In this document: positions 1 to 6,615 of the stretch, one piece after another
Numbering within the stretch: position 1 is the stretch's first letter
How the letters are laid out: every line of letters begins with the position of its first letter
NCBI GenBank assembly: GCA_945936265.1
Contig: CAMETB010000028.1
Location: forward strand, 1-13,283
Reading direction: 5' to 3'
Source: an uncultured Clostridia bacterium
GTDB taxonomy: Bacteria > Bacillota > Clostridia > Oscillospirales > CAG-272
Length of the DNA stretch: 13,283 nt
Made by a program: the position numbers and the translations under genes
Notes under the pieces: generated by a model
Told to the model about the DNA's origin: nothing
Databases searched by the model: none
The model's input: only the letters and a program-made list of their open reading frames with translations

Positions 1-449
1 CTTGCGGAATAAACAGTCATTCTCGCATTCGGAACAAACGATGCTATCGAACAGGTGTTTATTATTTCTGAACCCTTTTGCATATAATGTAGAGAAACGG
101 CAGTTATCTCCGTAAGAGCACGGACGTTTAAGCTTACAATATCGCCTTGAACCCTATAGTCCGCCTCGTCAAGATTTCCTATCGTTCCGAAGCCCGCATT
201 GTTTATAAGAAACTTTATGTTCGGATTTTCTTCTTTGAGGAGCAGAGAATACTTTTCGATATTTTCTCTTGCGGTAATGTCCATGGCAACGACTCTGGTT
301 TTAATTTTGCCGTATTTTTCGGAAACTTCGGAAAGTTTGCCTTCACGCCTTGCCATTATCCATATTTCGTCAAGGCCTTCTTTTTGCATTTCTTTGTAAA
401 ATTCAACCCCAAGACCGCTTGACGCACCGGTGATCACAGCAACATTCAT
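1..449 (-). CDS. Short-chain dehydrogenase/reductase (SDR), 3' end cut by window edge
   Basis: Reading the minus strand from the ATG at 447-449 gives 149 residues before the left edge. The protein opens with the Rossmann dinucleotide-binding motif TGASSGLG (residues 7-14), followed by an acidic MDIT turn (56-59) and the structural NNAG motif (83-86). Asn108, Ser134 (in the segment TCSIASF) and Tyr147 (YSA at the edge) fit the classical SDR tetrad Asn-Ser-Tyr-Lys; the Lys would lie just off the window. The family performs NAD(P)H-dependent oxidoreduction of alcohols and ketones in the cytoplasm, and the substrate cannot be told from this part. A GGAGG Shine-Dalgarno at 455-459, five bases before the ATG, fixes the start. 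The gene is transcribed away from glmM from a promoter that overlaps the glmM promoter. Confident for the family, not for the substrate. Confidence 0.9.
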   Translation of the reverse strand, partial: MNVAVITGASSGLGVEFYKEMQKEGLDEIWIMARREGKLSEVSEKYGKIKTRVVAMDITARENIEKYSLLLKEENPNIKFLINNAGFGTIGNLDEADYRVQGDIVSLNVRALTEITAVSLHYMQKGSEIINTCSIASFVPNARMTVYSA

Positions 450-466
450 TTTTGCCTCCGCATATA

Positions 467-495
467 TTGACTTTTACTGTAAGTTATGTTATCAT
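467..495 (+). promoter_or_regulatory. Sigma-A promoter of glmM
   Basis: TTGACT (467-472), a 17-base spacer and TATCAT (490-495), preceded by TGT (extended -10). The transcript should start near 502, giving a leader of about 40 bases. An upstream in-frame ATG at 486 lies inside this promoter, so it cannot be the translation start. Confidence 0.7.
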
Positions 496-514
496 ATCGT
501 AGGACAAATGTCAA
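486..514 (-). promoter_or_regulatory. Sigma-A promoter of the SDR gene
   Basis: On the minus strand TTGACA (509-514) lies 17 bases from TAACAT (486-491), preceded by an extended -10 TGA. The predicted transcript starts near 479, about 30 bases before the SDR start codon. Its -10 overlaps the glmM -10 on the other strand. Confidence 0.75.
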
Positions 515-542
515 TATACCAATTCTTTTTTTGGGAGTTTTT

Positions 543-1898
543 ATGGGAAAATATTTTGGAACAGACGGCTTCAGAGGAGAAGCCAATAAAGAACTTACCG
601 CAGTCCATGCATTCAAGGTGGGCAGATTCCTCGGGTATTGGTTTTCAAATATCAATCCCGACAAAAAATCCAAAGTCGTCATAGGAAAAGATACAAGAAG
701 ATCAAGTTATATGTTTGAGTACGCTCTGGCGTCGGGAATAGCTGCGTCGGGAGCGGACGCATATCTTTTGCATGTTACGACTACTCCGAGCGTATCGTTC
801 GTTGTAAGGACGGAAGATTTTGATTGCGGAATAATGATTTCGGCATCGCATAACCCTTTTTACGATAACGGTATAAAGTTGCTTAATTGCAAGGGTGAGA
901 AACTTGAAGAGGAAGTAATAGAAAAAATAGAGGAATATCTTGATAGCGACGTCGATTATATCCCGCTTGCAACCGGTGAAAACATAGGTTGTACAGTCGA
1001 CTATTTTGCCGGCAGGAACAGGTACGTAGCTTATCTTATAACCCTTGCCACACGCTCTTACAGAAATGTAAAAGTCGGACTTGACACCTCAAACGGAAGC
1101 GCGTGGATGATAGCCAAAAACGTGTTTGATACACTCGGAGCAAAGACTCACGTTATAAACAACCAACCCGACGGTACAAACATAAACAAAGATTGCGGTT
1201 CAACTCATATAGAAGTGCTTGCAAAATACGTAAAGGAAAACGGTCTTGACGTCGGATTTGCCTTTGACGGCGACGCCGACAGATGTATTGCCGTTGACGG
1301 AAACGGAAGAATAATCGACGGCGATATAATAATGTACATTTTTGCAAGGTATATGAAGGCAAATGGAACGCTTGCAAACAATACCGTCGTAACTGCCGTT
1401 ATGTCAAATCTCGGACTATATAAAGCGCTTGACGAACTCGGGATAAATTACGTACAGACCGATGTAGGCGATAAATATGTTTATGAGTGTATGGTTAAAA
1501 ACGGACATTGCCTCGGCGGGGAACAGTCAGGACACATAATATTAAGCAAGTATGCGGCAACGGGCGACGGACTTATAACCGCCATAAAACTTATGGAGGT
1601 TATTCTCAAGAGCAAGATTAGCCTTGCGGAACTTGCAAAAGATATAAAAATATATCCGCAGATAACGAAAAACGTCCGTGTTGACGATAAAGACGCCGTG
1701 CTCTCCGACGCGCTTGTCCTCGAGGCACGCGACAATGTGGCAAAAGAACTCGGCTCCGACGGCAGAATACTTTTAAGAAAGAGCGGAACCGAGCCGGTCG
1801 TTCGCATAATGGTCGAGGCAAAGACCGAAAAGGACTGCCGCGACTGCATAGATAAAGTATATCGCGCAATGGTCGTCCGCAAACTCGTAAAGCAGTGA
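543..1898 (+). CDS. glmM: Phosphoglucosamine mutase GlmM
   Basis: Interconverts glucosamine-6-phosphate and glucosamine-1-phosphate, a step toward UDP-GlcNAc for peptidoglycan. The 451-residue product has the normal family length. It opens with MGKYFGTDGFRG, typical of GlmM. It carries the phosphoserine loop ISASHNP (99-105; Ser102 is the phosphorylated residue by family comparison), the magnesium loop FDGDADR (241-247; Asp242, 244, 246), the sugar-binding loop GEQSGH (326-331) and the phosphate-binding loop RKSGTEPVVR (412-421). All four hexosephosphate mutase domains appear complete. The start at 543 is chosen because the N-terminal motif begins there, a GGGAG lies at 533-537, and the alternative ATG at 486 is within the promoter. 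The usual neighbours (cdaA/ybbR or glmS) are not present here, and the gene appears monocistronic. Other phosphomannomutases are less likely given the ISASHNP and GTDGFRG forms. Confidence 0.95.
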   Translation: MGKYFGTDGFRGEANKELTAVHAFKVGRFLGYWFSNINPDKKSKVVIGKDTRRSSYMFEYALASGIAASGADAYLLHVTTTPSVSFVVRTEDFDCGIMISASHNPFYDNGIKLLNCKGEKLEEEVIEKIEEYLDSDVDYIPLATGENIGCTVDYFAGRNRYVAYLITLATRSYRNVKVGLDTSNGSAWMIAKNVFDTLGAKTHVINNQPDGTNINKDCGSTHIEVLAKYVKENGLDVGFAFDGDADRCIAVDGNGRIIDGDIIMYIFARYMKANGTLANNTVVTAVMSNLGLYKALDELGINYVQTDVGDKYVYECMVKNGHCLGGEQSGHIILSKYAATGDGLITAIKLMEVILKSKISLAELAKDIKIYPQITKNVRVDDKDAVLSDALVLEARDNVAKELGSDGRILLRKSGTEPVVRIMVEAKTEKDCRDCIDKVYRAMVVRKLVKQ

Positions 1899-1915
1899 AA
1901 CAAATATAAAGTTTT

Positions 1916-1960
1916 GCAAAAAAGCATAGCCGTCATAATCAGATGGCTATGCTTTAACTT
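1916..1960. terminator. Bidirectional Rho-independent terminator between glmM and the esterase gene
   Basis: An 11-bp perfect stem (1921-1931 with 1945-1955) closes a 13-base loop. On the minus strand it is followed by a clean T run into 1918-1923, so it should end the esterase transcript well. On the plus strand the T tract is interrupted (TTTAACTTTTT), so glmM termination is probably weaker. Confidence 0.75.
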
Positions 1961-1976
1961 TTTCATCGAAGATTTT

Positions 1977-2753
1977 TCAAAATCCTCTGTTCTTCAAGAA
2001 TATAACGCAGTTTTGCGTCCATGTCGATATGTCGTTAAACTCTTTTGCAAGCCCGAGACCGTGGCAACCGTGAGAGTAAATATGCATCTCAACAGTGACG
2101 CCGTTTTCGATAAGAGCGTTTGCAAGCATAATAGAATTTTGTACCGGTACTGCCTCGTCGGTAGCCGTGTGCCACAGGAAGCACGGAGGAGTATTTTTTG
2201 TCACGTGCTTTTCATTTGAAAACAACTTTGCAAGCTCCTCGTTTTCCCACTCATCTCCGAGCAAGAACTGGCGTGAACCCATGTGAGTGTATTTTTTGTC
2301 CATTGTCACTACGGGATAGCAGGGAACGAACGCGTCGGGACGGGCAGAGAAATTGTCAATATCGTCCGTCTTTTCATACGCTTCAAAATCATACATCGTA
2401 GCCGAGGTACAGCATAGATGCCCGCCTGCCGAAAAGCCGAGTGTGCCCACCTTTTCATATCCCATACTTCTTAAAGTGCGAATTGCCCTTTGTACGTCGG
2501 AAAGAGGAGCAAATTTGTGGCACGGCGCAACATTGTAATCAAGCACATAAGCGTTTATTCCGCCATCGTTTAACATTTCGGCAATGGGATCGCCCTCGTG
2601 CTCCGCCTTGCAGGCATAAGCGCCGCCGGGGCATACTATCATAGCGCTCTTTTTGTCGTTTACCTTAAATTCTTTGAGTGACGCCTCGAATTTTTCAGCC
2701 GAAAATTCAATATAAGGCGGCTTTTTCCAAAGCATAATCTTTCTGTTTTCCAT
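1977..2753 (-). CDS. Alpha/beta-hydrolase, acetyl-esterase-like
   Basis: A 258-residue cytoplasmic hydrolase with no signal peptide. Features in order: oxyanion-hole segment CPGGAY (41-46, in place of the common HGGG), nucleophile elbow GFSAGGH (106-112, Ser108), acid Asp199 in HTATDEAVPV, and catalytic His231 in HGCHGLGLA (229-236). This matches the COG0657 / BD-FAE-like esterases of gut Clostridia, which remove acetyl or feruloyl groups from sugars or xylan fragments; the actual substrate is unknown. The start at 2753 has a GAGGTGA Shine-Dalgarno just upstream on the minus strand (around 2758-2764). The gene is monocistronic, converges on glmM and shares its terminator. Small-molecule esterase, lipase or peptidase activity is also possible within this fold. 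Confidence 0.87.
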   Translation of the reverse strand: MENRKIMLWKKPPYIEFSAEKFEASLKEFKVNDKKSAMIVCPGGAYACKAEHEGDPIAEMLNDGGINAYVLDYNVAPCHKFAPLSDVQRAIRTLRSMGYEKVGTLGFSAGGHLCCTSATMYDFEAYEKTDDIDNFSARPDAFVPCYPVVTMDKKYTHMGSRQFLLGDEWENEELAKLFSNEKHVTKNTPPCFLWHTATDEAVPVQNSIMLANALIENGVTVEMHIYSHGCHGLGLAKEFNDISTWTQNCVIFLKNRGF

Positions 2754-2785
2754 AAAATCACCTCTTGTGAATATTTACTTTAAAA

Positions 2786-2814
2786 AGTTTATCACACATA
2801 AGGCGTTTTTTCAA
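2786..2814 (-). promoter_or_regulatory. Sigma-A promoter of the esterase gene
   Basis: On the minus strand TTGAAA (2809-2814), 17 bases, then TAAACT (2786-2791) preceded by TGA. The predicted start near 2779 lies about 25 bases before the start codon. Confidence 0.6.
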
Positions 2815-2862
2815 TAGTTTCAGCAGATTAAACAAATTTTTATTTTTCCACACCTCATCGTG

Positions 2863-2902
2863 AGTGCAAAAGTCTATCCCGAAAAAATTTTGCACTTTTT
2901 TT
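2863..2902 (+). terminator. Orphan terminator-like hairpin upstream of the tRNA promoter
   Basis: A 9-bp inverted repeat, AGTGCAAAA (2863-2871) with TTTTGCACT (2888-2896), runs into seven T residues (2896-2902) on the plus strand. There is no plus-strand gene upstream for it to end. It sits ten bases before the tRNA-Lys -35 element. The stem is AT-rich and the 16-base loop is long, so it may be weak. Confidence 0.35.
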
Positions 2903-2912
2903 GAAAATGGTA

Positions 2913-2941
2913 TTGACAAAATCTGCGCTCTGTGATATTAT
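2913..2941 (+). promoter_or_regulatory. Strong sigma-A promoter of tRNA-Lys
   Basis: Consensus TTGACA (2913-2918), a 17-base spacer and TATTAT (2936-2941) preceded by TGA. The transcript should start near 2948, leaving a precursor leader of about 40 bases before the mature tRNA. Confidence 0.8.
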
Positions 2942-2986
2942 GTATAGGCGCAAACGGACAACCGTTTATCAAAAATCAAATAGTAT

Positions 2987-3062
2987 GCCCTTGTAGCTCA
3001 GATGGTAGAGCACTTGACTTTTAATCAAGGTGTCCGGAGTTCGACTCTCCGCAAGAGCACCA
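2987..3062 (+). tRNA. tRNA-Lys (anticodon UUU)
   Basis: A 76-base tRNA with encoded CCA (3060-3062). D stem GCTC/GAGC (2996-2999 with 3008-3011), anticodon stem CTTGA/TCAAG (3013-3017 with 3025-3029) around loop CTTTTAA with anticodon TTT at 3020-3022, T stem CGGAG/CTCCG (3035-3039 with 3047-3051) with loop TTCGACT, and discriminator A3059. The acceptor stem 2987-2993 with 3052-3058 pairs at six of seven positions; C2989 faces A3056 (tRNA positions 3 and 70), a mismatch. The gene is isolated, with its own promoter and terminator. Confidence 0.96.
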
Positions 3063-3065
3063 GGG

Positions 3066-3106
3066 AGCCTTGCAGACTTTTTTGTTTGCAAGGCTTTTGT
3101 TTTTTA
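3066..3106 (+). terminator. Rho-independent terminator after tRNA-Lys
   Basis: Stem AGCCTTGCA (3066-3074) with TGCAAGGCT (3087-3095), extended inward by three more pairs around a T6 loop, then TTTGTTTTTT. It begins four bases after the tRNA CCA end. Confidence 0.85.
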
Positions 3107-3170
3107 ACGGGTACATAAATACCGTCATAATGAACAAAAAATAAAATTCGATAAACTTTTTTTGTCGGTA

Positions 3171-3199
3171 TTGACAAACTTACATGCGTGTGCTATACT
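3171..3199 (+). promoter_or_regulatory. Sigma-A promoter of the secreted repeat protein gene
   Basis: TTGACA (3171-3176), a 17-base spacer and TATACT (3194-3199) preceded by TGC. This is a near-consensus promoter. The transcript should start near 3206, about 40 bases before the ATG. A small CAGCA-AAA-TGCTG hairpin (3220-3232) lies just before the GGAGG Shine-Dalgarno (3236-3240). Confidence 0.75.
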
Positions 3200-3245
3200 C
3201 TATAATAGTAAAATATGTACAGCAAAATGCTGATCGGAGGATTTT

Positions 3246-5816
3246 ATGAAAAAAGTTTTATCTTTCATTCTTTCCGTACTTATGATAGTATCCGTAATAT
3301 CGGTTACCGCGTTTGCTTCGTCAGACGATAAATGTACGGCAGGTCAAAAGAATATTGTTTCTGATGCGTTATCTGTTTCCGCAGTTGATAGCAAAGGGAA
3401 TATACAAGAGAGCGGATCCGGAAAACGTATCGATTTGGCATATATTACTGATGGCAAAGCCGACACGGGAACATATTCTCCAAAAATTCAAAATTTTTCA
3501 ATATGTATTACCTATCTCAATGAAAACACATTCAATAAAATAGTTGCTACCATAAATGGTTCCGGAACTCTTTATGGATATTCGGAGGGAAAACCTCTTG
3601 AAACGGATGAATACAATATTCAGAATATTCAGTTCATCTTTTATGATATGGATGGTATCAAAGTTTATGAAACCGAGAATTTTGATACATCGGGGCTTAA
3701 AGAAGTCATTCTTGATAATATAAGCGTGCGAGCTTCAAAAATAGAGATGAAAGTCACAGCTAAGCCGGGTGAGACGAGCTGGAGCGGGTTGGCTTATATC
3801 TGGGAAATTGAAACATACGCAGAGATAGGCTCTCATGCGTACGTCTATGATCCGGAGAGCAGCGTTGCTCCTTCTTGCACAAAAGAAGGCAAAAGGGTTT
3901 ATAAGTGTGAGTGCGGCGCTGTAAAAGAAGAGACAATACCTGCGTCGGGAATACATACATGGGATGAGGGGACGGTAACGACCCCTGCAACCGAAACCAC
4001 CCCCGGTGTTAAGACATTTACCTGTACGGTTTGCAAAGAGACTACTACCGAGGCTATCCCCGCAACAGGCGGACATAATTGGGATGCAGGGACAGTTGTT
4101 GCTTCCACTTGTACCGACAGAGGATACACTCTTTATAAATGTACAGATACAGGCTGTGAAGAAACATATAAAGACAACTTTGTGAACGCTCTGGGGCATG
4201 ACTTTGACACAGGCGTGCTTGTAAAACGTTCTTCGGCTACCGAAAAAGGTAAAATGAAATATACTTGTAAGAGAAGCGGATGTGATTATTCATATACGGA
4301 CGATCTCCCTCTTGCAAGATATTCAGACGCTATATCTGTTATAAAAAATTACAATGTAAAATCGGCTACGGCAACAAGTAATTATTCCGGAGGATCTCAA
4401 AGCTGGGCTGCCAAATCTTCCTCTGATGTCAAAAACATTATAGACGGTAATACCGGTACGATCTGGGCATCAGGGAAATCCGAAGACACCGGGAAATTCG
4501 AAGGCACCGCTACCATAGAGCTTGATTATGAATACATTGCGATCGGATGTAAACTTTATGTCTGGTCTAATTACAATACATTCATGATAGACTTTTTCGA
4601 CGAGAGCGGAAAGAGTATTCTTCCGGTAAAAACTATAAAAGATAGTAATGGCAATGTTACAGGGGAATATACGTATAAAAAGCTTTCTAATGTACAGATG
4701 ACCGGAGATTACGAAAAGACGCCGATAAATTTGAGCGAAGACGTATACCTCAAGAGAGTAAAAAAGATAGTTATAACAATACCCGATGGCGTAAAATGGG
4801 AGGGTATAGGCGTTCAGATTGCCGAAATCGAACTTACCACTCACAAGTGCCAGTATGAAGAGAGCGAGAAGACAAACGTTACTCCTGCCGATTGTGTAAA
4901 TAAAACGAACGGCTCGTTCCACGGTACCTGCTACGTCTGCGGAGCAGAGCGAGATGTTTTTGTTCCTTACGATGAAGCGCATGAGTATAATGATATAGTT
5001 GTCGATAAGGCTCCTACCTGTATAGAAGACGGTGTCGGCAACAGAACTTGTAAGCTTTGCGGCATTAAAGAAACCAACGTAACGATTCCCGCTACCGGAA
5101 GACATAAATATACAATTAATAACGAGGATATTGCTCCTACCTGTGTAGATGCGGGAAAAGGTCACTATACATGTGAGGTGTGCGGACTTAGGGGTTCATA
5201 TTATGAAATACCCGCAACAAATTTACATACTTATGTATGGAAGAATAAAATCGAAGCCACTTATACCAAGAAAGGCGTTTCAGAGCATGTTTGCTCGGTG
5301 TGCGACGCAATTGAAGACGGAGTTACTAAGTCGATTCCCGAAAAGGAAATAGAGGACGATCTCTTCACATTTGATAAGTATTCCGTAAGACTTACTGACT
5401 TTGTCGGCGTCCGTGCAACTTTCAGATTCAATGATGCGGCAATAGAAAAACTTGAAAGACAGGGCTATGAAGTTGAAATAACCGCATATGTAAAGAACTC
5501 CGCAGGGGTTGAAAAGTCGGTTAAAATTCACGGAGGAGAAGACTCCACAGAAATTTGGGGTGACGACGGATTCTCGGTAGTTGTTAAAGGCGGAAGTTAT
5601 TATGACGAGTACTCATTCCGCATGAATGTAACCATTACCGACAAGAACGGGACCGCAACGAAGGATGTCAGCGCCGAACCTGTCTCAAAAGCGGGTGGAA
5701 CGGAGGTAAGCGTTTGCGAGGTTGCCGAATACCTTGTGACAAGCAGCCTATCAAGTCTCACCAAACCCGTAAGATATTTCTATCAGCATATTATAAATAA
5801 TAAACCTAAAAATTAA
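3246..5816 (+). CDS. Exported protein with two discoidin-like modules and eight Cys-pair repeats
   Basis: The 856-residue product begins with a clear Sec signal peptide (KK, hydrophobic 4-20, likely cut after AFA at 24). Module A (about 35-193) and module B (about 362-531) both resemble F5/8 type C (discoidin, galactose-binding-like) domains: each has an early ITDG or IIDG turn and ends in an IWEIE or IAEIE strand. Each is followed by four repeats of about 40 residues, at 197-357 and 533-700. A repeat starts with His plus an aromatic, often has one Cys mid-way, then a close Cys pair, and often ends in IPA(T/S)G. The C-terminal region (705-835) looks beta-rich and is unrecognised. No LPXTG, SLH, LysM or transmembrane anchor is seen, so the protein is probably released or held non-covalently. 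Cell-surface glycan or protein binding is an inference. GGAGG at 3236-3240 sets the start. Confidence 0.85.
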   Translation: MKKVLSFILSVLMIVSVISVTAFASSDDKCTAGQKNIVSDALSVSAVDSKGNIQESGSGKRIDLAYITDGKADTGTYSPKIQNFSICITYLNENTFNKIVATINGSGTLYGYSEGKPLETDEYNIQNIQFIFYDMDGIKVYETENFDTSGLKEVILDNISVRASKIEMKVTAKPGETSWSGLAYIWEIETYAEIGSHAYVYDPESSVAPSCTKEGKRVYKCECGAVKEETIPASGIHTWDEGTVTTPATETTPGVKTFTCTVCKETTTEAIPATGGHNWDAGTVVASTCTDRGYTLYKCTDTGCEETYKDNFVNALGHDFDTGVLVKRSSATEKGKMKYTCKRSGCDYSYTDDLPLARYSDAISVIKNYNVKSATATSNYSGGSQSWAAKSSSDVKNIIDGNTGTIWASGKSEDTGKFEGTATIELDYEYIAIGCKLYVWSNYNTFMIDFFDESGKSILPVKTIKDSNGNVTGEYTYKKLSNVQMTGDYEKTPINLSEDVYLKRVKKIVITIPDGVKWEGIGVQIAEIELTTHKCQYEESEKTNVTPADCVNKTNGSFHGTCYVCGAERDVFVPYDEAHEYNDIVVDKAPTCIEDGVGNRTCKLCGIKETNVTIPATGRHKYTINNEDIAPTCVDAGKGHYTCEVCGLRGSYYEIPATNLHTYVWKNKIEATYTKKGVSEHVCSVCDAIEDGVTKSIPEKEIEDDLFTFDKYSVRLTDFVGVRATFRFNDAAIEKLERQGYEVEITAYVKNSAGVEKSVKIHGGEDSTEIWGDDGFSVVVKGGSYYDEYSFRMNVTITDKNGTATKDVSAEPVSKAGGTEVSVCEVAEYLVTSSLSSLTKPVRYFYQHIINNKPKN
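3834..4316 (+). repeat. First block of four Cys-pair protein repeats (coding)
   Basis: Within the exported protein, residues 197-357. Units start at His197, His237, His277 and His318. Cys positions are 211/221/223, 260/263, 289/299/304 and 341/346. Units one and three have a third Cys, while units two and four have only the pair. The DNA has diverged; the repeat is visible mainly at protein level. Confidence 0.75.
4842..5345 (+). repeat. Second block of four Cys-pair protein repeats (coding)
   Basis: Within the exported protein, residues 533-700. Units start at His533, His579, His620 and His661. Cys positions are 550/562/565, 592/602/605, 633/643/646 and 683/686. Units five to seven keep the lone Cys plus CxxC; the last has only CxxC. 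The layout repeats that of the first block after a second discoidin-like module. Confidence 0.75.
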
Positions 5817-5837
5817 AATAATCGACAATAAAACATA

Positions 5838-5880
5838 AATCGGGCTTTCTCAAACTCAGTTTGGAAAAGCCCGATTATTT
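5838..5880. terminator. Bidirectional terminator between the secreted protein gene and rnhA
   Basis: Stem AATCGGGCTTT (5838-5848) with AAAGCCCGATT (5866-5876), with an inner CAAAC/GTTTG helix (5851-5855 with 5859-5863), followed by ATTTT on the plus strand. It lies between two convergent genes, so it can serve both. Confidence 0.75.
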
Positions 5881-5941
5881 TGATCGGATGTTATATAATC
5901 TTGATTAAAAAAATGCCGGCAAGTGTTTGTTTTTGAGAAAA

Positions 5942-6412
5942 CTATTCCTTTTCGAAAGGCGCTTTGGCAGCAGGCACAGAAAACTTTGAGGCTTCCTGTT
6001 GCGCGGTTTTGTCACATCTTTCGTTGTACGGGTGACCTGCGTGACCCTTTACCCATACATAGTCTATTTTGTGCCTCTCGGTTTCCGATAAGAGCTTTTC
6101 CCACAAGTCCGGATTCAGAGCAATCGATTTGTCCGACTTTTTCCAGCCGTTTGATTGCCATGCTTTTGCCCAACCGTTTATAAGAGCGTCAAGCACATAT
6201 TTTGAATCTGAAGTGAGAGTTACCTCACACGGTTCCTTGAGAGCCGAGAGAGCCTCTATTACGGCGGTAAGTTCCATTCTGTTGTTTGTAGTATTGTTTT
6301 CGCCGCCGCTTATTTGCTTTTCCTTGCCTCTGTATACCAATATGGCGCACCATCCTCCGGGACCGGGGTTTGATTTGCATGAGCCGTCGGTGTATATATC
6401 AACGTGTTTCAT
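5942..6412 (-). CDS. rnhA: Ribonuclease HI
   Basis: Degrades the RNA strand of RNA-DNA hybrids, clearing R-loops and replication primers. The 156-residue product matches the usual length (E. coli has 155). Catalytic carboxylates are all present: Asp9 (YTDGSC), Glu47 (RMEL), Asp69 (SDS) and Asp134 (ERCD), with the assisting His124 in the loop [14 protein letters not shown]. The substrate-handle segment with WxxxW and K residues (81-96) is present, so this is the full type 1 enzyme. A longer frame reaches a GTG at 6451. That codon lies upstream of the predicted transcription start (near 6435), whereas the ATG at 6412 has a GGAG six bases ahead, so the shorter form is chosen. Monocistronic, divergent from rpsF. 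Confidence 0.95.
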   Translation of the reverse strand: MKHVDIYTDGSCKSNPGPGGWCAILVYRGKEKQISGGENNTTNNRMELTAVIEALSALKEPCEVTLTSDSKYVLDALINGWAKAWQSNGWKKSDKSIALNPDLWEKLLSETERHKIDYVWVKGHAGHPYNERCDKTAQQEASKFSVPAAKAPFEKE

Positions 6413-6441
6413 TTTGTTCTCCGTAGTTATTATTTTGAATA

Positions 6442-6470
6442 ATTCTACCACATTATCGTCTTTCTTTCAA
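6442..6470 (-). promoter_or_regulatory. Sigma-A promoter of rnhA
   Basis: On the minus strand TTGAAA (6465-6470), 17 bases, then TAGAAT (6442-6447) preceded by TGG. It predicts transcription from near 6435, which decides the rnhA start in favour of 6412. Confidence 0.7.
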
Positions 6471-6499
6471 TAAAAAAGCAAAAAAATTATAAAAAGTTA

Positions 6500-6528
6500 T
6501 TGACATAATAAAAAGTATATGTTAAAAT
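6500..6528 (+). promoter_or_regulatory. Sigma-A promoter of the rpsF-ssb-rpsR operon
   Basis: TTGACA (6500-6505), a 17-base spacer and TAAAAT (6523-6528) preceded by TGT. Transcription should start close to 6531-6536, right at the left arm of the predicted S6:S18 leader structure. Confidence 0.8.
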
Positions 6529-6533
6529 ACATG

Positions 6534-6569
6534 CCGAACGGGTATGGAAATATCCGCTCCTACCGTCGG
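6534..6569 (+). promoter_or_regulatory. S6:S18 complex-binding leader motif
   Basis: The rpsF leader can fold into a closing stem P1, CCGA (6534-6537) with TCGG (6566-6569), and a perfect 7-bp hairpin P2, CGGGTAT (6539-6545) with ATATCCG (6550-6556), capped by a GGAA tetraloop of the GNRA type. The 3' bulge (6557-6565) ends in CCG next to P1. This matches the published description of the S6:S18 binding motif, a CCG in a bulge flanked by a stem and a hairpin, which mimics the 16S site and lets the S6:S18 dimer repress its own operon. The location, 47 bases before rpsF, fits. The structure was folded by eye. Confidence 0.72.
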
Positions 6570-6615
6570 AAAATTTCTTTAATCCGTCGGTCTTATGTCC
6601 ATAGGAGGTGTAAAA

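Noticed and set aside
147..422. Plus-strand frames at the left end
   Set aside because: The minus strand here encodes clear SDR motifs (TGASSGLG, NNAG), so the plus frames are shadows.
1481..1966. Open frame of 161 codons antisense to glmM
   Set aside because: It overlaps the conserved C-terminal domains of GlmM and the terminator, has no family features, and is a shadow.
4470..5165. Open frame of 231 codons antisense to the secreted protein gene
   Set aside because: It covers the second discoidin-like module and repeats, where the plus-strand frame has a signal peptide, promoter and domain logic.
6413..6451. Longer RNase HI starting with GTG at 6451
   Set aside because: This codon is upstream of the predicted transcription start and has no Shine-Dalgarno; the ATG at 6412 has one and gives the standard length.
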